Source: Chrysochromulina parva (Eukaryota > Haptophyta > Prymnesiales > Chrysochromulinaceae). Taken from it: DNA of 20,009 nt. The notes below the pieces were generated by a model. That model was not told the DNA's origin, did not search any database, and saw only the letters and a program-made list of their open reading frames with translations. Position numbers and translations under genes: made by a program. Positions 9,206 to 16,249 of this stretch are shown here, piece by piece. Each line of letters opens with the position of its first letter. Position 1 is the stretch's first letter. The stretch covers positions 1 through 20,009 of the forward strand of contig PJAB01000834.1 of the NCBI GenBank assembly GCA_002887195.1. Reading direction: 5' to 3'.

Positions 9206-9595
9206 TCACTTTAAGAGGTCTTTCTTCGCCTGCTCGTAAAGTGCGTCCGAGAGCGCACCCACTGCCCTCGCCGCATCCAGTGCCTGCAACCGCTTGTCGG
9301 CGGCCTGGACCACCACTTTGGGCGCGTCCACCGGGGCGGGCGTCGCCGCCTCCTTGTTCTTCGCGAAGATGCGGTCCCAATTTGATGCATAATTTTTGGT
9401 GTAGCCCCATCCGTCTTCATTCGGCTTGAAGGCGATGTCACTTGAATGCAGACGAGATTCACTGCCACTCGAGCTGCTGGAGCTGGAGCTGCTGGAGCTG
9501 GAGCCACTGCTGCTGGCAGCACTGCACCAACGGATCTGTGCTGAGCATGTGCTGCGAGTCGCGCGCAAGAGTGGACACAGCTTCGCGAAGTGCAT
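9206..9595 (-). CDS. Small probable mitochondrial protein with SHOCT-like C-terminus
   Basis: The 129-aa product is not a family I can name. The first ~25 residues (MHFAKLCPLLRATRSTCSAQ) are basic, hydroxylated and free of acids, as in a mitochondrial presequence. A near-pure serine run follows (about 27-43). A conserved-looking block comes next (DGWGYTKNYASNWDRIFAKN). The C-terminus (LQALDAARAVGALSDALYEQ then AKKDLLK) resembles a SHOCT oligomerisation helix pair. The frame reaches a TTG upstream at 9622; the ATG at 9595 is the likely start. It is divergent from the PhyH-like gene, 154 bp apart. Confidence 0.6.
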   Translation of the reverse strand: MHFAKLCPLLRATRSTCSAQIRWCSAASSSGSSSSSSSSSSSSGSESRLHSSDIAFKPNEDGWGYTKNYASNWDRIFAKNKEAATPAPVDAPKVVVQAADKRLQALDAARAVGALSDALYEQAKKDLLK

Positions 9596-9749
9596 TTTCT
9601 CCGGAGTGACGTGGCCGGGCAAGTTTGTTCACAGCCGGCCGTGAACGCTTCAGCGTCCCGCGGTAGGGGCCGATCGGCAGGGATTGTTCGTCAAGTCTGG
9701 GCCGGTTTTCGATCTCGGAGGATCTCGGCGCTTTCAAAAAAACGCAAAA
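9596..9749. promoter_or_regulatory. Short divergent promoter region
   Basis: Only 154 bp separate the likely starts of the SHOCT-like gene (minus) and the PhyH-like gene (plus), so the two probably share a bidirectional promoter. An A-rich tract (CAAAAAAACGCAAAA) ends just before the PhyH-like ATG. I see no defined element. Confidence 0.4.
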
Positions 9750-10658
9750 ATGGTCTTTCACGCTGCTTCCCATGCGGCGGAGCTCCGAGACGTGGGCTTT
9801 ACTGTCGTTGCGGCTGAAATCAGCCCGATGCTGCTCAGTGCTGCACGCATCGAGGCTTGCAGCGCTTTGGACAGCATGCTTGCGCAGATCGATGCTGTTC
9901 CCGACCCGAAAGCAAACTCTCCACGCTCCGCGGGAGCCTTTTCCTTCCGTGAAATCGTGCATCGCGCACCACAGCGCTACGATTTCCGAATCAGCGAGGA
10001 CGGCTGCTTCTCGAAGGTGTGCGACGAGGCCACTGCTTGTGCGACTTCCATATTAATTGCCCTGCATGATCTGCCGCTCCATCCACATGATCACGACTTT
10101 CGGACATCCTGGGTTCGGCATGTGCTACCTTTCCAGCCCCGCGCCATCATGAGTGGCATCGTCACGTCCCTGCCGGGCGCCAGCGTGCAGAATTTCCATG
10201 CCGACGGGTCGCCCATGCATTTCGCGCTGGCCGCACGTGTCCCTCGGCACCGGCTATTCCAAGTCTTCTTTCCGTTGGTGGATATTCCCAAGGACTCGAT
10301 AGGGACTCAATTCTGGGCGGGCAGCCACCTCTCACGACGGGAGCGAGAGTTTTGGCGGTGGAATGGCGTGAGCAGTCTGCTCGAGGCCGATGCCAGCGCG
10401 ATGGCCTCAATGTCGTCGCCTGCGTGCCCCGCTGGCAGCATCATCATTTTCGACTATCGCATCATCCATCGAGGGCTTGGTAACCATGGACAATTTGCGC
10501 GGCCTATCGGGCACGCGCTGCTGTCCACAGGACTGGCGAGCGACCGGCAGAGCTATGGGCGCTTCCCGAGCGTGTGGGACACGGCGGCCATTCGAAGGGG
10601 CGGGACTCCACCCTCGAGCGACTTTGCAGCGCCGATGGGGTCGCGGGATTTTCTCTAA
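9750..10658 (+). CDS. Phytanoyl-CoA dioxygenase (PhyH) family Fe(II)/2-oxoglutarate oxygenase
   Basis: The 302-aa product has the metal and co-substrate residues of the PhyH family. His150-Ala-Asp152 (NFHADGS) gives the HxD pair, His240 in FDYRIIHRGLG is the distal ligand, and Arg251 (FARPIGH) would bind 2-oxoglutarate. Between them are the usual FFPLVDIPKDSIGTQFWAGSH strands. Members hydroxylate phytanoyl-CoA or a range of small molecules; the substrate here is unknown. The frame opens upstream at TTG (9684), but ATG at 9750 has a good context (AAAAATGG). I see no clear C-terminal SKL peroxisome signal (end is SRDFL). The next gene downstream, on the same strand, binds acyl-CoA. Confidence 0.82.
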   Translation: MVFHAASHAAELRDVGFTVVAAEISPMLLSAARIEACSALDSMLAQIDAVPDPKANSPRSAGAFSFREIVHRAPQRYDFRISEDGCFSKVCDEATACATSILIALHDLPLHPHDHDFRTSWVRHVLPFQPRAIMSGIVTSLPGASVQNFHADGSPMHFALAARVPRHRLFQVFFPLVDIPKDSIGTQFWAGSHLSRREREFWRWNGVSSLLEADASAMASMSSPACPAGSIIIFDYRIIHRGLGNHGQFARPIGHALLSTGLASDRQSYGRFPSVWDTAAIRRGGTPPSSDFAAPMGSRDFL

Positions 10659-10743
10659 AAAGGGGTGCGGAAAGTTACGTTAGCACGGCGACCAAAAGTG
10701 TGAATCGGTTGGGGTGAGTCGAAGCGGCCGTGTACTTTGCGCC

Positions 10744-10810
10744 AACTTGAACTTGAAACTTGAACTTGAACTGACTTGACTTGCCCGTCTTGACTTGACT
10801 TGACTTCGAG
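10744..10810. repeat. Pentanucleotide repeat (CTTGA/ACTTG) upstream of the ACBP gene
   Basis: Irregular tandem units of CTTGA and CTTGAA fill the ~67 bp ending about 30 bp before the ACBP start codon. This is probably a slippage-prone microsatellite in the promoter or 5' UTR. Confidence 0.85.
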
Positions 10811-10839
10811 TTGCACACGTCCAAGAGCGAGGTGCCAAC

Positions 10840-11874
10840 ATGTCGAAGTCGACGAGCGACGACTTTTCGGCCGCGACTGCGGTTGTGAAGTCCGGTGCGA
10901 TCCCACACGCCACCAACGACGACAAGCTCCGACTGTACGGTCTTTATAAGCAGGCAACCATCGGCCCCGCCCCTGGAGCATCGAGCGCCTCAATATTCGA
11001 CATCGTCGGACAGCAGAAGTACTCGGCGTGGGATAAAGTGCGCAACTTGTCCGCGGACGAAGCAAAGCAGCAATATGTCGCGCTCGTGCAAGATCTCGCG
11101 CCAGGAAGTTTCTCTTCCACGGAGCTGCAGCCGATGGGCGCTCCGTCAGCTCTGAAGGAGAACCATACTGTGCATGATGTGCTCGCAGCCGCACAAACTG
11201 AATTGCCCATCAAAGCGCCAGAGCACGAGACCTGGCTCATGCGCATTTCAAGTCGCTTCGACGGAACGATCATGCGGCTCAACGACCGGCTGCGACCCAT
11301 GGTCTCAGCGGTCTTGGGCGAGAGTCTCTACACAGACCGCAGCGGCATGTCGTTCCAGATCGTCACGCTGGGCGTGGTCGTCGTTATCATAATCTCCTTT
11401 GGGCTCGTATTACACATGGCGGACCCGAGTGCTGGAAACGAGCATGCGCCTGACAATACTGACGCTCAGCCGCCGCCGCCACCCGATCTCGGCAATGCCA
11501 CGAACAATCCCCCTTCAATGCCGCCGAGCCCGCCGCCCATTCCGTGCGAAATAGAGCATCCCGATACGCACGTCTGGGATTGCGGCAGCGCGGAGGGCTA
11601 CGGCATGGACTGGGAATGGTGGCAGCGTCGTCGCTCCGACGATGTGATGAGGCAAGCCGCAGCATGGCAGCTGTTGATCTGCGTCATCTTCTGCTGCATC
11701 CTGCCGATTGGGTGGGTGAAATACCGGCGGTGTCGCGAGAAACGCGGCGCCGTCGGTAGGCGCACACCGTTTCGCGCTCGTGTTGGCCCGACGCGCCCGC
11801 AGAGCAGTAAAGTGAGCATTCGCGACCGTCTGAGCCCTGGTCGGGGGATGCGCCACGCGAGGCTCGACGACTAA
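10840..11874 (+). CDS. Membrane-anchored acyl-CoA-binding protein (ACBP-domain, ACBD5-like layout)
   Basis: The 344-aa product begins with an acyl-CoA-binding domain (about 6-90). It has the family's LYGLYKQAT helix, a GQQKYSAWDKV segment and a QQYVALV C-terminal helix, which supply the usual Tyr and Lys ligand contacts. A hydrophobic segment (about 172-193, IVTLGVVVVIIISFGLVL) is followed by an acidic, Pro-rich stretch, then a second hydrophobic segment (about 274-294) and a basic tail. The protein should bind long-chain acyl-CoA at a membrane surface, such as ER or peroxisome. The start context GCCAACATGTC is strong. ACBD5 proteins usually have one C-terminal anchor, so two segments is a variation. 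Confidence 0.82.
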   Translation: MSKSTSDDFSAATAVVKSGAIPHATNDDKLRLYGLYKQATIGPAPGASSASIFDIVGQQKYSAWDKVRNLSADEAKQQYVALVQDLAPGSFSSTELQPMGAPSALKENHTVHDVLAAAQTELPIKAPEHETWLMRISSRFDGTIMRLNDRLRPMVSAVLGESLYTDRSGMSFQIVTLGVVVVIIISFGLVLHMADPSAGNEHAPDNTDAQPPPPPDLGNATNNPPSMPPSPPPIPCEIEHPDTHVWDCGSAEGYGMDWEWWQRRRSDDVMRQAAAWQLLICVIFCCILPIGWVKYRRCREKRGAVGRRTPFRARVGPTRPQSSKVSIRDRLSPGRGMRHARLDD

Positions 11875-12444
11875 CACGAGCGGTGGAAGGAACGGGCGGC
11901 GGGGAACATGTGTAGAAGCGAGCGATTGCCAGACACAAGGGAAGACAGGCATTCGCATGGCATGGCGCCGCGCAACTTTGCAGCTCCGTCTGCGCGGCGC
12001 AGCATTCGCGGCATGTCGTCGACTGTCTCCCGTGCGCCAAGTCGGGAGGCCACAGGGTCTCGTCTGCTTCTGCGCCCACACAGGGGCGCGTGCGCATCAC
12101 GCCGATCAGGTGTGAGTCGCGTTCAGTGGGGCCCGGGGGCCTGACGACATGTTCGACTTCTGTATGCCTCGGTACCCCCCCTTTGACCCATCGCCAGTCG
12201 CCAGACGCCACGTGTACGTGCTTAAGTACGTGCTGCTCGTGATTGGCATAACTTCTACTTAATAATATTTTACTTTAGTTTTACTTCCTCTCAGTGTTGC
12301 GAGAGACTCGTCGTTTCGTTTCGTTCTTCTCGAGAGCACGATTGGATTGGTTGCCGTGCCGCCGCCCGGCCCCGGGCTGAACCCGGGCTGGCAGCGCGAC
12401 CAAGCCGTCAGAGCAATTCCTTAGCAATTCAACGCTTCCGAGTC
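11875..12444. other. Convergent intergenic region, no gene seen
   Basis: This stretch lies between the 3' ends of the ACBP gene (plus) and the ankyrin gene (minus). Long frames here have poor composition and look like shadows. The AT-rich patch at about 12250-12292 (TTAATAATATTTTACTTTAG) stands out from the GC-rich surroundings and may carry 3'-end processing signals. No tRNA or mobile element is visible. Confidence 0.5.
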
Positions 12445-13464
12445 TCATCCCTTGGCCTTGGCTTGGCTGCGCGAGCGCAGCAGTGCGAGAACCTCCCGAT
12501 GGCCACGCGCCAGGTCCTCGGGCGTGTGACCATGCGCATCGGGCAGGCACCAAGTCTCCGGTGCGACCCGGCCGCATGCCACGATGTCCCTTAGGATGGC
12601 CACGTTGCCTGCCGCCGCGGCGCAGTGGACTGCGGTGCGTCCGCTGCCATTGGTCAAATTCGGATCGGCGCCCGCCCTGAGGAGCAAGCGCGCGATGCGT
12701 GTATGCTCGGTGTGGTGGAACACGTACGTGTGGCCGCATGCCAGGTGGAGCGCGGACTCGCCACCGCTCAGTGCTTGGTACCGATCGGGTACGGTCGGCG
12801 CGCCACAACGCTGGTCTATGTCGACGCGTCGGTCACGCAGAAGCAGTTCGACGCATGCCGTCTGCCCGAAACTCGTCGCCTTATGCAGTGCGCACACGCC
12901 GTACCGGTCGGTGGCATTCGGCCGCAGCTCTTTCGAGCTGCACAGCCATCGCACAAGCCGCACATGACCCTGCCGGCACGCGATCGAAAGAGCCGACGCA
13001 CCCGTCGCGTCCTGATCGTTGACATCAAAGGCCGAGTCCTGAGTCGCGAGCGTCTCCACGACGGGCACACTCCCAGTCTCGGCCGCACACAAGTATGCCG
13101 TGCGTCCACGCGAGTCACGTGCTTGTGGTCCGGCACCACGTGCCAGCAGCTCCTCAACAAGTTTTCGTCGGCCTGCTAGTGCGGCTACGTGCAGGAGCGT
13201 CGTGCCATCGTCGGCGCAAGCATCGGCGGACTCGCCATTTTCTCTGATCCTTCGCGTCACCTCGTGCCACCAGCCCTGCCGAGCCTCCTCGACCAGAGGA
13301 AGCTGCAGCCGTATGTGCTCGTCCTGCTCGCGGTACCATTCGGCGTCTCCACCTACGAGAGGCGTCCCCGTTCGGCGGTAAGCCTGCGCCTGATGGCGCA
13401 GCCTATCATTGAGGTTGACGATCGCCGTCGCTGCGAGGAGCGGCGCCATCCGGTTGCTTCGCAT
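12445..13464 (-). CDS. Ankyrin-repeat protein
   Basis: The 339-aa product (from ATG 13464) is mostly ankyrin repeats, about seven. Examples are DGTTLLHVAALAGRRKLVEE, GASALSIACRQGHVRLVRWL, GVCALHKATSFGQTACVELL, ESALHLACGHTYVFHHTEHT (with an insertion) and GRTAVHCAAAAGNVAILRDI. The N-terminal ~65 residues are not repeat-like and the C-terminus is short and basic (RSRSQAKAKG). Such proteins bind partner proteins; no catalytic domain is visible. The frame also offers an ATG at 13551 (368 aa), but that would leave only 22 bp to the next gene's start. The neighbour on the plus strand also carries ankyrin repeats. Confidence 0.85.
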   Translation of the reverse strand: MRSNRMAPLLAATAIVNLNDRLRHQAQAYRRTGTPLVGGDAEWYREQDEHIRLQLPLVEEARQGWWHEVTRRIRENGESADACADDGTTLLHVAALAGRRKLVEELLARGAGPQARDSRGRTAYLCAAETGSVPVVETLATQDSAFDVNDQDATGASALSIACRQGHVRLVRWLCSSKELRPNATDRYGVCALHKATSFGQTACVELLLRDRRVDIDQRCGAPTVPDRYQALSGGESALHLACGHTYVFHHTEHTRIARLLLRAGADPNLTNGSGRTAVHCAAAAGNVAILRDIVACGRVAPETWCLPDAHGHTPEDLARGHREVLALLRSRSQAKAKG

Positions 13465-13573
13465 CGCGAGTGGAGTTGCGGAAATTTCTGATCCGGAAAT
13501 GGAAAGGAAATGAGGCGTCAAGAATTCTGTGTTCGAGTCACATTCACACATAGGATTCCAGCTTCACGTCGTG
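13465..13573. promoter_or_regulatory. Compact divergent promoter between two ankyrin-repeat genes
   Basis: About 110 bp lie between the favoured starts of the two head-to-head ankyrin genes. It contains a purine-rich cluster with repeated GGAAAT/GGAAA (about 13479-13511), a possible binding-site cluster. Shared regulation is inferred from distance only. Confidence 0.4.
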
Positions 13574-15838
13574 ATGCCGGGACCAGGGAACGAGAAGGCG
13601 ATGCCGTCCGTGAGTCACCTCTCGGGCGTCGACATGGCCTATCCGATGTACGTCCTGCCGTTCCACGAATTCATGGCAATGGACGACTGGCAGCCGCACC
13701 AGAACTTAAAGGCGCAAGGCAAGATCAAGGAGTTCGATGAGAGTATGTGGGGTAAGATATTCTTCATCTCCCACCAATGGACGGCTTACAACCACCCAGA
13801 CCCAAACAAGGACCAACTCCACAGTCTGCAGCACGTGCTCAGACGCCTCGCCAACGGCGAGATGAGCGTCAAGGGCAACTTCGTGTCCGAGTTCGTTTAC
13901 GGATTAGACATGGAACACACAGCGGCGGAGTGGAAGAAGCTGCTCCCCGAATCGTACTTCTGGATCGACTTCACCTCGATGCCCCAGCCGCTCGCGGCGC
14001 TGCCCGAGGAGGTGCAAGGGGCGGCGTGTCACGCGGGGCAGGTGTCCGACCACCGTGAGGCACAGGGCGTCACCGAGGACGTTGCGGTGCTGGTCGAGCA
14101 GCTCAAGGCCGCCGTGGACTCGATCCCCAGTTACATTGAGCGCTGCGTCGAGATGATTGTGCTCACGCCCTCGGTTAAGCACGCCGACCGCAAGGGCGAC
14201 TGCTGCGACTTCAACTCGTGGCGACAGCGCGGCTGGTGCCGCCTCGAGTTCGTCGCGTCGCGCCTTGCGTGCCGCGGCGACATCCCGGTGATGGTGATCA
14301 AGTCGCGCGAGACCACGCCGCAGTATTTCAACTTGTGCGACACTACGAAGCTCTGCGCGGGCACCGGCAGCTTCACCATCTCCGACGACAAGTTTAAGGT
14401 GAAGCGCGTGCTCGAGACCATGCTCGCTGCCAAGGCCAAGGCGGAGTTCGATAAGGGCAACTTGGGGCTTGCCCGCGGTCACGTGCTGCTGGCAGCCGCC
14501 TTCCTAGCCGGGCTGCCGACCGAGGCGGAGGCGGCGGCGCACGAGGGCCGCGCGCCGCGCGTCTCCGAGCTGAGCGAGCTCGAGCAGATCAAGCGGCAGT
14601 TCCACTGGCGCGACGACGCGACCGAGGCGAAATGGCTCAAGGCGACTGGCACCACGCTGCTGCACGTCGCGTGCGTCAACAGCAAGATTGGGGCAGTGCG
14701 CGAGCTGCTCGCGACCGACGAGGGCAAGAAGATGCTCAACGTGAAGATCAAGAACATCTTGAAGTGCGACCGCGACGTCAAGTTGTACAAGTCCCAGCCC
14801 ACGGCTACTAAGATTCACTATGATTCCACTGGGCTCACGCCGCTCGCCGCGGCGATGATGTCGCCGGTGGCGACGCCAGAGCTCATCGAGCTGCTCATCG
14901 ATGCCGGCGCCGAGCCTGCTGATCACCTCGGCTTTATGATGGGCATCTGTCTGGGAAAGCTCGCCAACGTGGAGGCGTACACTAAGAAGCTGTGGTGCGA
15001 GCGACCTGGGCCGGCGCCGTGGATCAACTCGTTGATCAGCGTGCCTCACAAGATTGGCGAGAAACCCACCCCGCTGTGCGCGTGCGCCGCGTGGGCCGAC
15101 GCTGTCGAGCAGAAGGACAAGATGGTCTGGCTCCTCGCCAACGGCGCCAACCCAAAGATTGGGTGGGATTTTCTCTCGGGCGGCTCGCCGCTCGTCGCCC
15201 TCTCCATGAATCCCGAGGCGGACTCGGCGTGCTTCGACGTGCTGGTGGCGGCGGGCTGCGACCCCAACGAGGTGGCCAAGCCGTGGATGAAGCACAAGTT
15301 CGTCATGGGAGTGCTCAGACTCTGCAAGGCCGTCCGGCCGCAAAAGTACAGCGCCCTCGACGATTTGAGTATTCTGACTATGGGAGGCAGTCCCATCCAC
15401 TTTGCGAGCTTTATTGGCAATGTGCGTCAGCTGCACTCTGAGCCGCGTGCGCGCGCGCAAGGACGCGCAACCCAGCTGCTCCGTTGCCCACGTGCCCTGC
15501 ATCACCACTGCAGCCCACCCCACCCCACCCTCAACTCCCGCTGTTGCGTTCGCCCCGTCGTTCAGATCCCGAACATCAAGAAGCTGTCCGAGCTCGGCGC
15601 GGTCAACGACAAGAAGAACCGCTTCGGCCAGCTGCCGATCGCCGTGCTCCAGACCAATATGCCCGACTCGCACGCCCCCGATATCCTTGGCTCGGCGATC
15701 GTGCCGCCGCAGGTGAAGCTCAAGGCGGCGGGGCTGGTGGTCGCTCTGTCAGACAAGCTCGGCAAAGGCGCACCGAACCAGCAGCCTGCCATCCCCGCGC
15801 CCATCAAAGTCGCGGAGGCTTGTTGCGGCGCGCCGTGA
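13574..15838 (+). CDS. HET/TIR-like domain protein with ankyrin repeats (exons 13574-15421 and 15566-15838)
   Basis: Spliced, the product is about 706 aa. The N-terminal ~270 residues hold blocks that parallel the fungal HET domain (a TIR-related fold): KIFFISHQW (61-69), YFWIDFTSMPQ (128-138), SIPSYIERCVEMIVLTP and QRGWCRLE (218-225). They line up with HET's SYxWG, YxWIDxLCIxQ, the xYxxAxxxxxL helix-strand and RGWxxQE. Similar ISHQW...HPDP proteins occur in algae; I recall the pattern, not a named function. From about residue 360 there are degenerate ankyrin repeats: TTLLHVACVNSKIGAVRELL, LTPLAAAMM..., SPLVALSMN... and GSPIHFASFIGN, the last continuing across the intron as IPNIKKLSELGAVNDKK. 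The frame begins at GTG 13529; ATG 13574 is the first ATG. The ankyrin call is firmer than the HET-like one. Confidence 0.7.
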   Translation: MPGPGNEKAMPSVSHLSGVDMAYPMYVLPFHEFMAMDDWQPHQNLKAQGKIKEFDESMWGKIFFISHQWTAYNHPDPNKDQLHSLQHVLRRLANGEMSVKGNFVSEFVYGLDMEHTAAEWKKLLPESYFWIDFTSMPQPLAALPEEVQGAACHAGQVSDHREAQGVTEDVAVLVEQLKAAVDSIPSYIERCVEMIVLTPSVKHADRKGDCCDFNSWRQRGWCRLEFVASRLACRGDIPVMVIKSRETTPQYFNLCDTTKLCAGTGSFTISDDKFKVKRVLETMLAAKAKAEFDKGNLGLARGHVLLAAAFLAGLPTEAEAAAHEGRAPRVSELSELEQIKRQFHWRDDATEAKWLKATGTTLLHVACVNSKIGAVRELLATDEGKKMLNVKIKNILKCDRDVKLYKSQPTATKIHYDSTGLTPLAAAMMSPVATPELIELLIDAGAEPADHLGFMMGICLGKLANVEAYTKKLWCERPGPAPWINSLISVPHKIGEKPTPLCACAAWADAVEQKDKMVWLLANGANPKIGWDFLSGGSPLVALSMNPEADSACFDVLVAAGCDPNEVAKPWMKHKFVMGVLRLCKAVRPQKYSALDDLSILTMGGSPIHFASFIGNVRQLHSEPRARAQGRATQLLRCPRALHHHCSPPHPTLNSRCCVRPVVQIPNIKKLSELGAVNDKKNRFGQLPIAVLQTNMPDSHAPDILGSAIVPPQVKLKAAGLVVALSDKLGKGAPNQQPAIPAPIKVAEACCGAP
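15422..15565 (+). other. Stop-free 144-nt intron in the HET-like/ankyrin gene
   Basis: The boundaries are AAT|GTGCGTCAG and CGTTCAG|ATC. The insert translates to Arg/His/Pro-rich sequence unlike its flanks, and removing it joins FIGN to IPNIKKL, which completes an ankyrin repeat. Its length is a multiple of three with no stop, so retention would keep the frame. A pyrimidine-rich stretch precedes the acceptor. The donor GTGCG matches that of the ATG1 intron. Confidence 0.8.
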
Positions 15839-16249
15839 TGGGCATACCGGTGAGTCATTGGCGCTTTAGGTTGAGCGTTGAGGTCGGCTTCACAGGCTTC
15901 ACAGGCTTCACAGGCTTCACGTTGAGCGCCTTGGACCTTACTTGGACCTTGCAATTTAATCATGGCAGTGACGTGATCGGGGGAGGGCGCGCGCGCGCGC
16001 GGCGCGCGGGCGGGTTCTTTTGCCGCCCACAAACGCCAAGGGGGCACTGATATGGCTTCCAGGGGTGTCAAACGTATTATACTTTCTAACCGAGCCGAAG
16101 CATACACATCGCGATCTCGTCGTTGCGTTTAGTTATGCGTTTAGATCGGTACGACGCCGCGCGGTATGCGTTAACGACGGTGAGTCGCTAAAGTCGCACC
16201 GGAAGCGGAACGCCGCGGGGTCGGCCGGGCCCCGGGTGCGGTCGGGGTT
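15839..16249. other. Convergent intergenic region with simple repeats
   Basis: This stretch lies between the 3' ends of the HET-like gene (plus) and the CCCH methyltransferase gene (minus). Besides the 9-bp repeat it holds a duplicated TTGGACCTT (15931-15949) and a GC-alternating run (about 15987-16008). I see no gene. Confidence 0.6.
15886..15920. repeat. 9-bp tandem repeat (GGCTTCACA, almost four copies)
   Basis: Three full and one near-full copy of GGCTTCACA stand in tandem about 48 bp after the stop codon of the HET-like gene, probably in its 3' UTR. Confidence 0.9.

Noticed and set aside
14504..15673. 389-codon minus frame opposite the HET-like gene
   Set aside because: It is Arg/Leu/His-rich with no domain, antisense to a gene with clear ankyrin repeats. 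GC-rich codon use opens the opposite strand.
15886..15920. CRISPR-like array
   Set aside because: Nine-base units without spacers in eukaryotic DNA; it is a simple tandem repeat.
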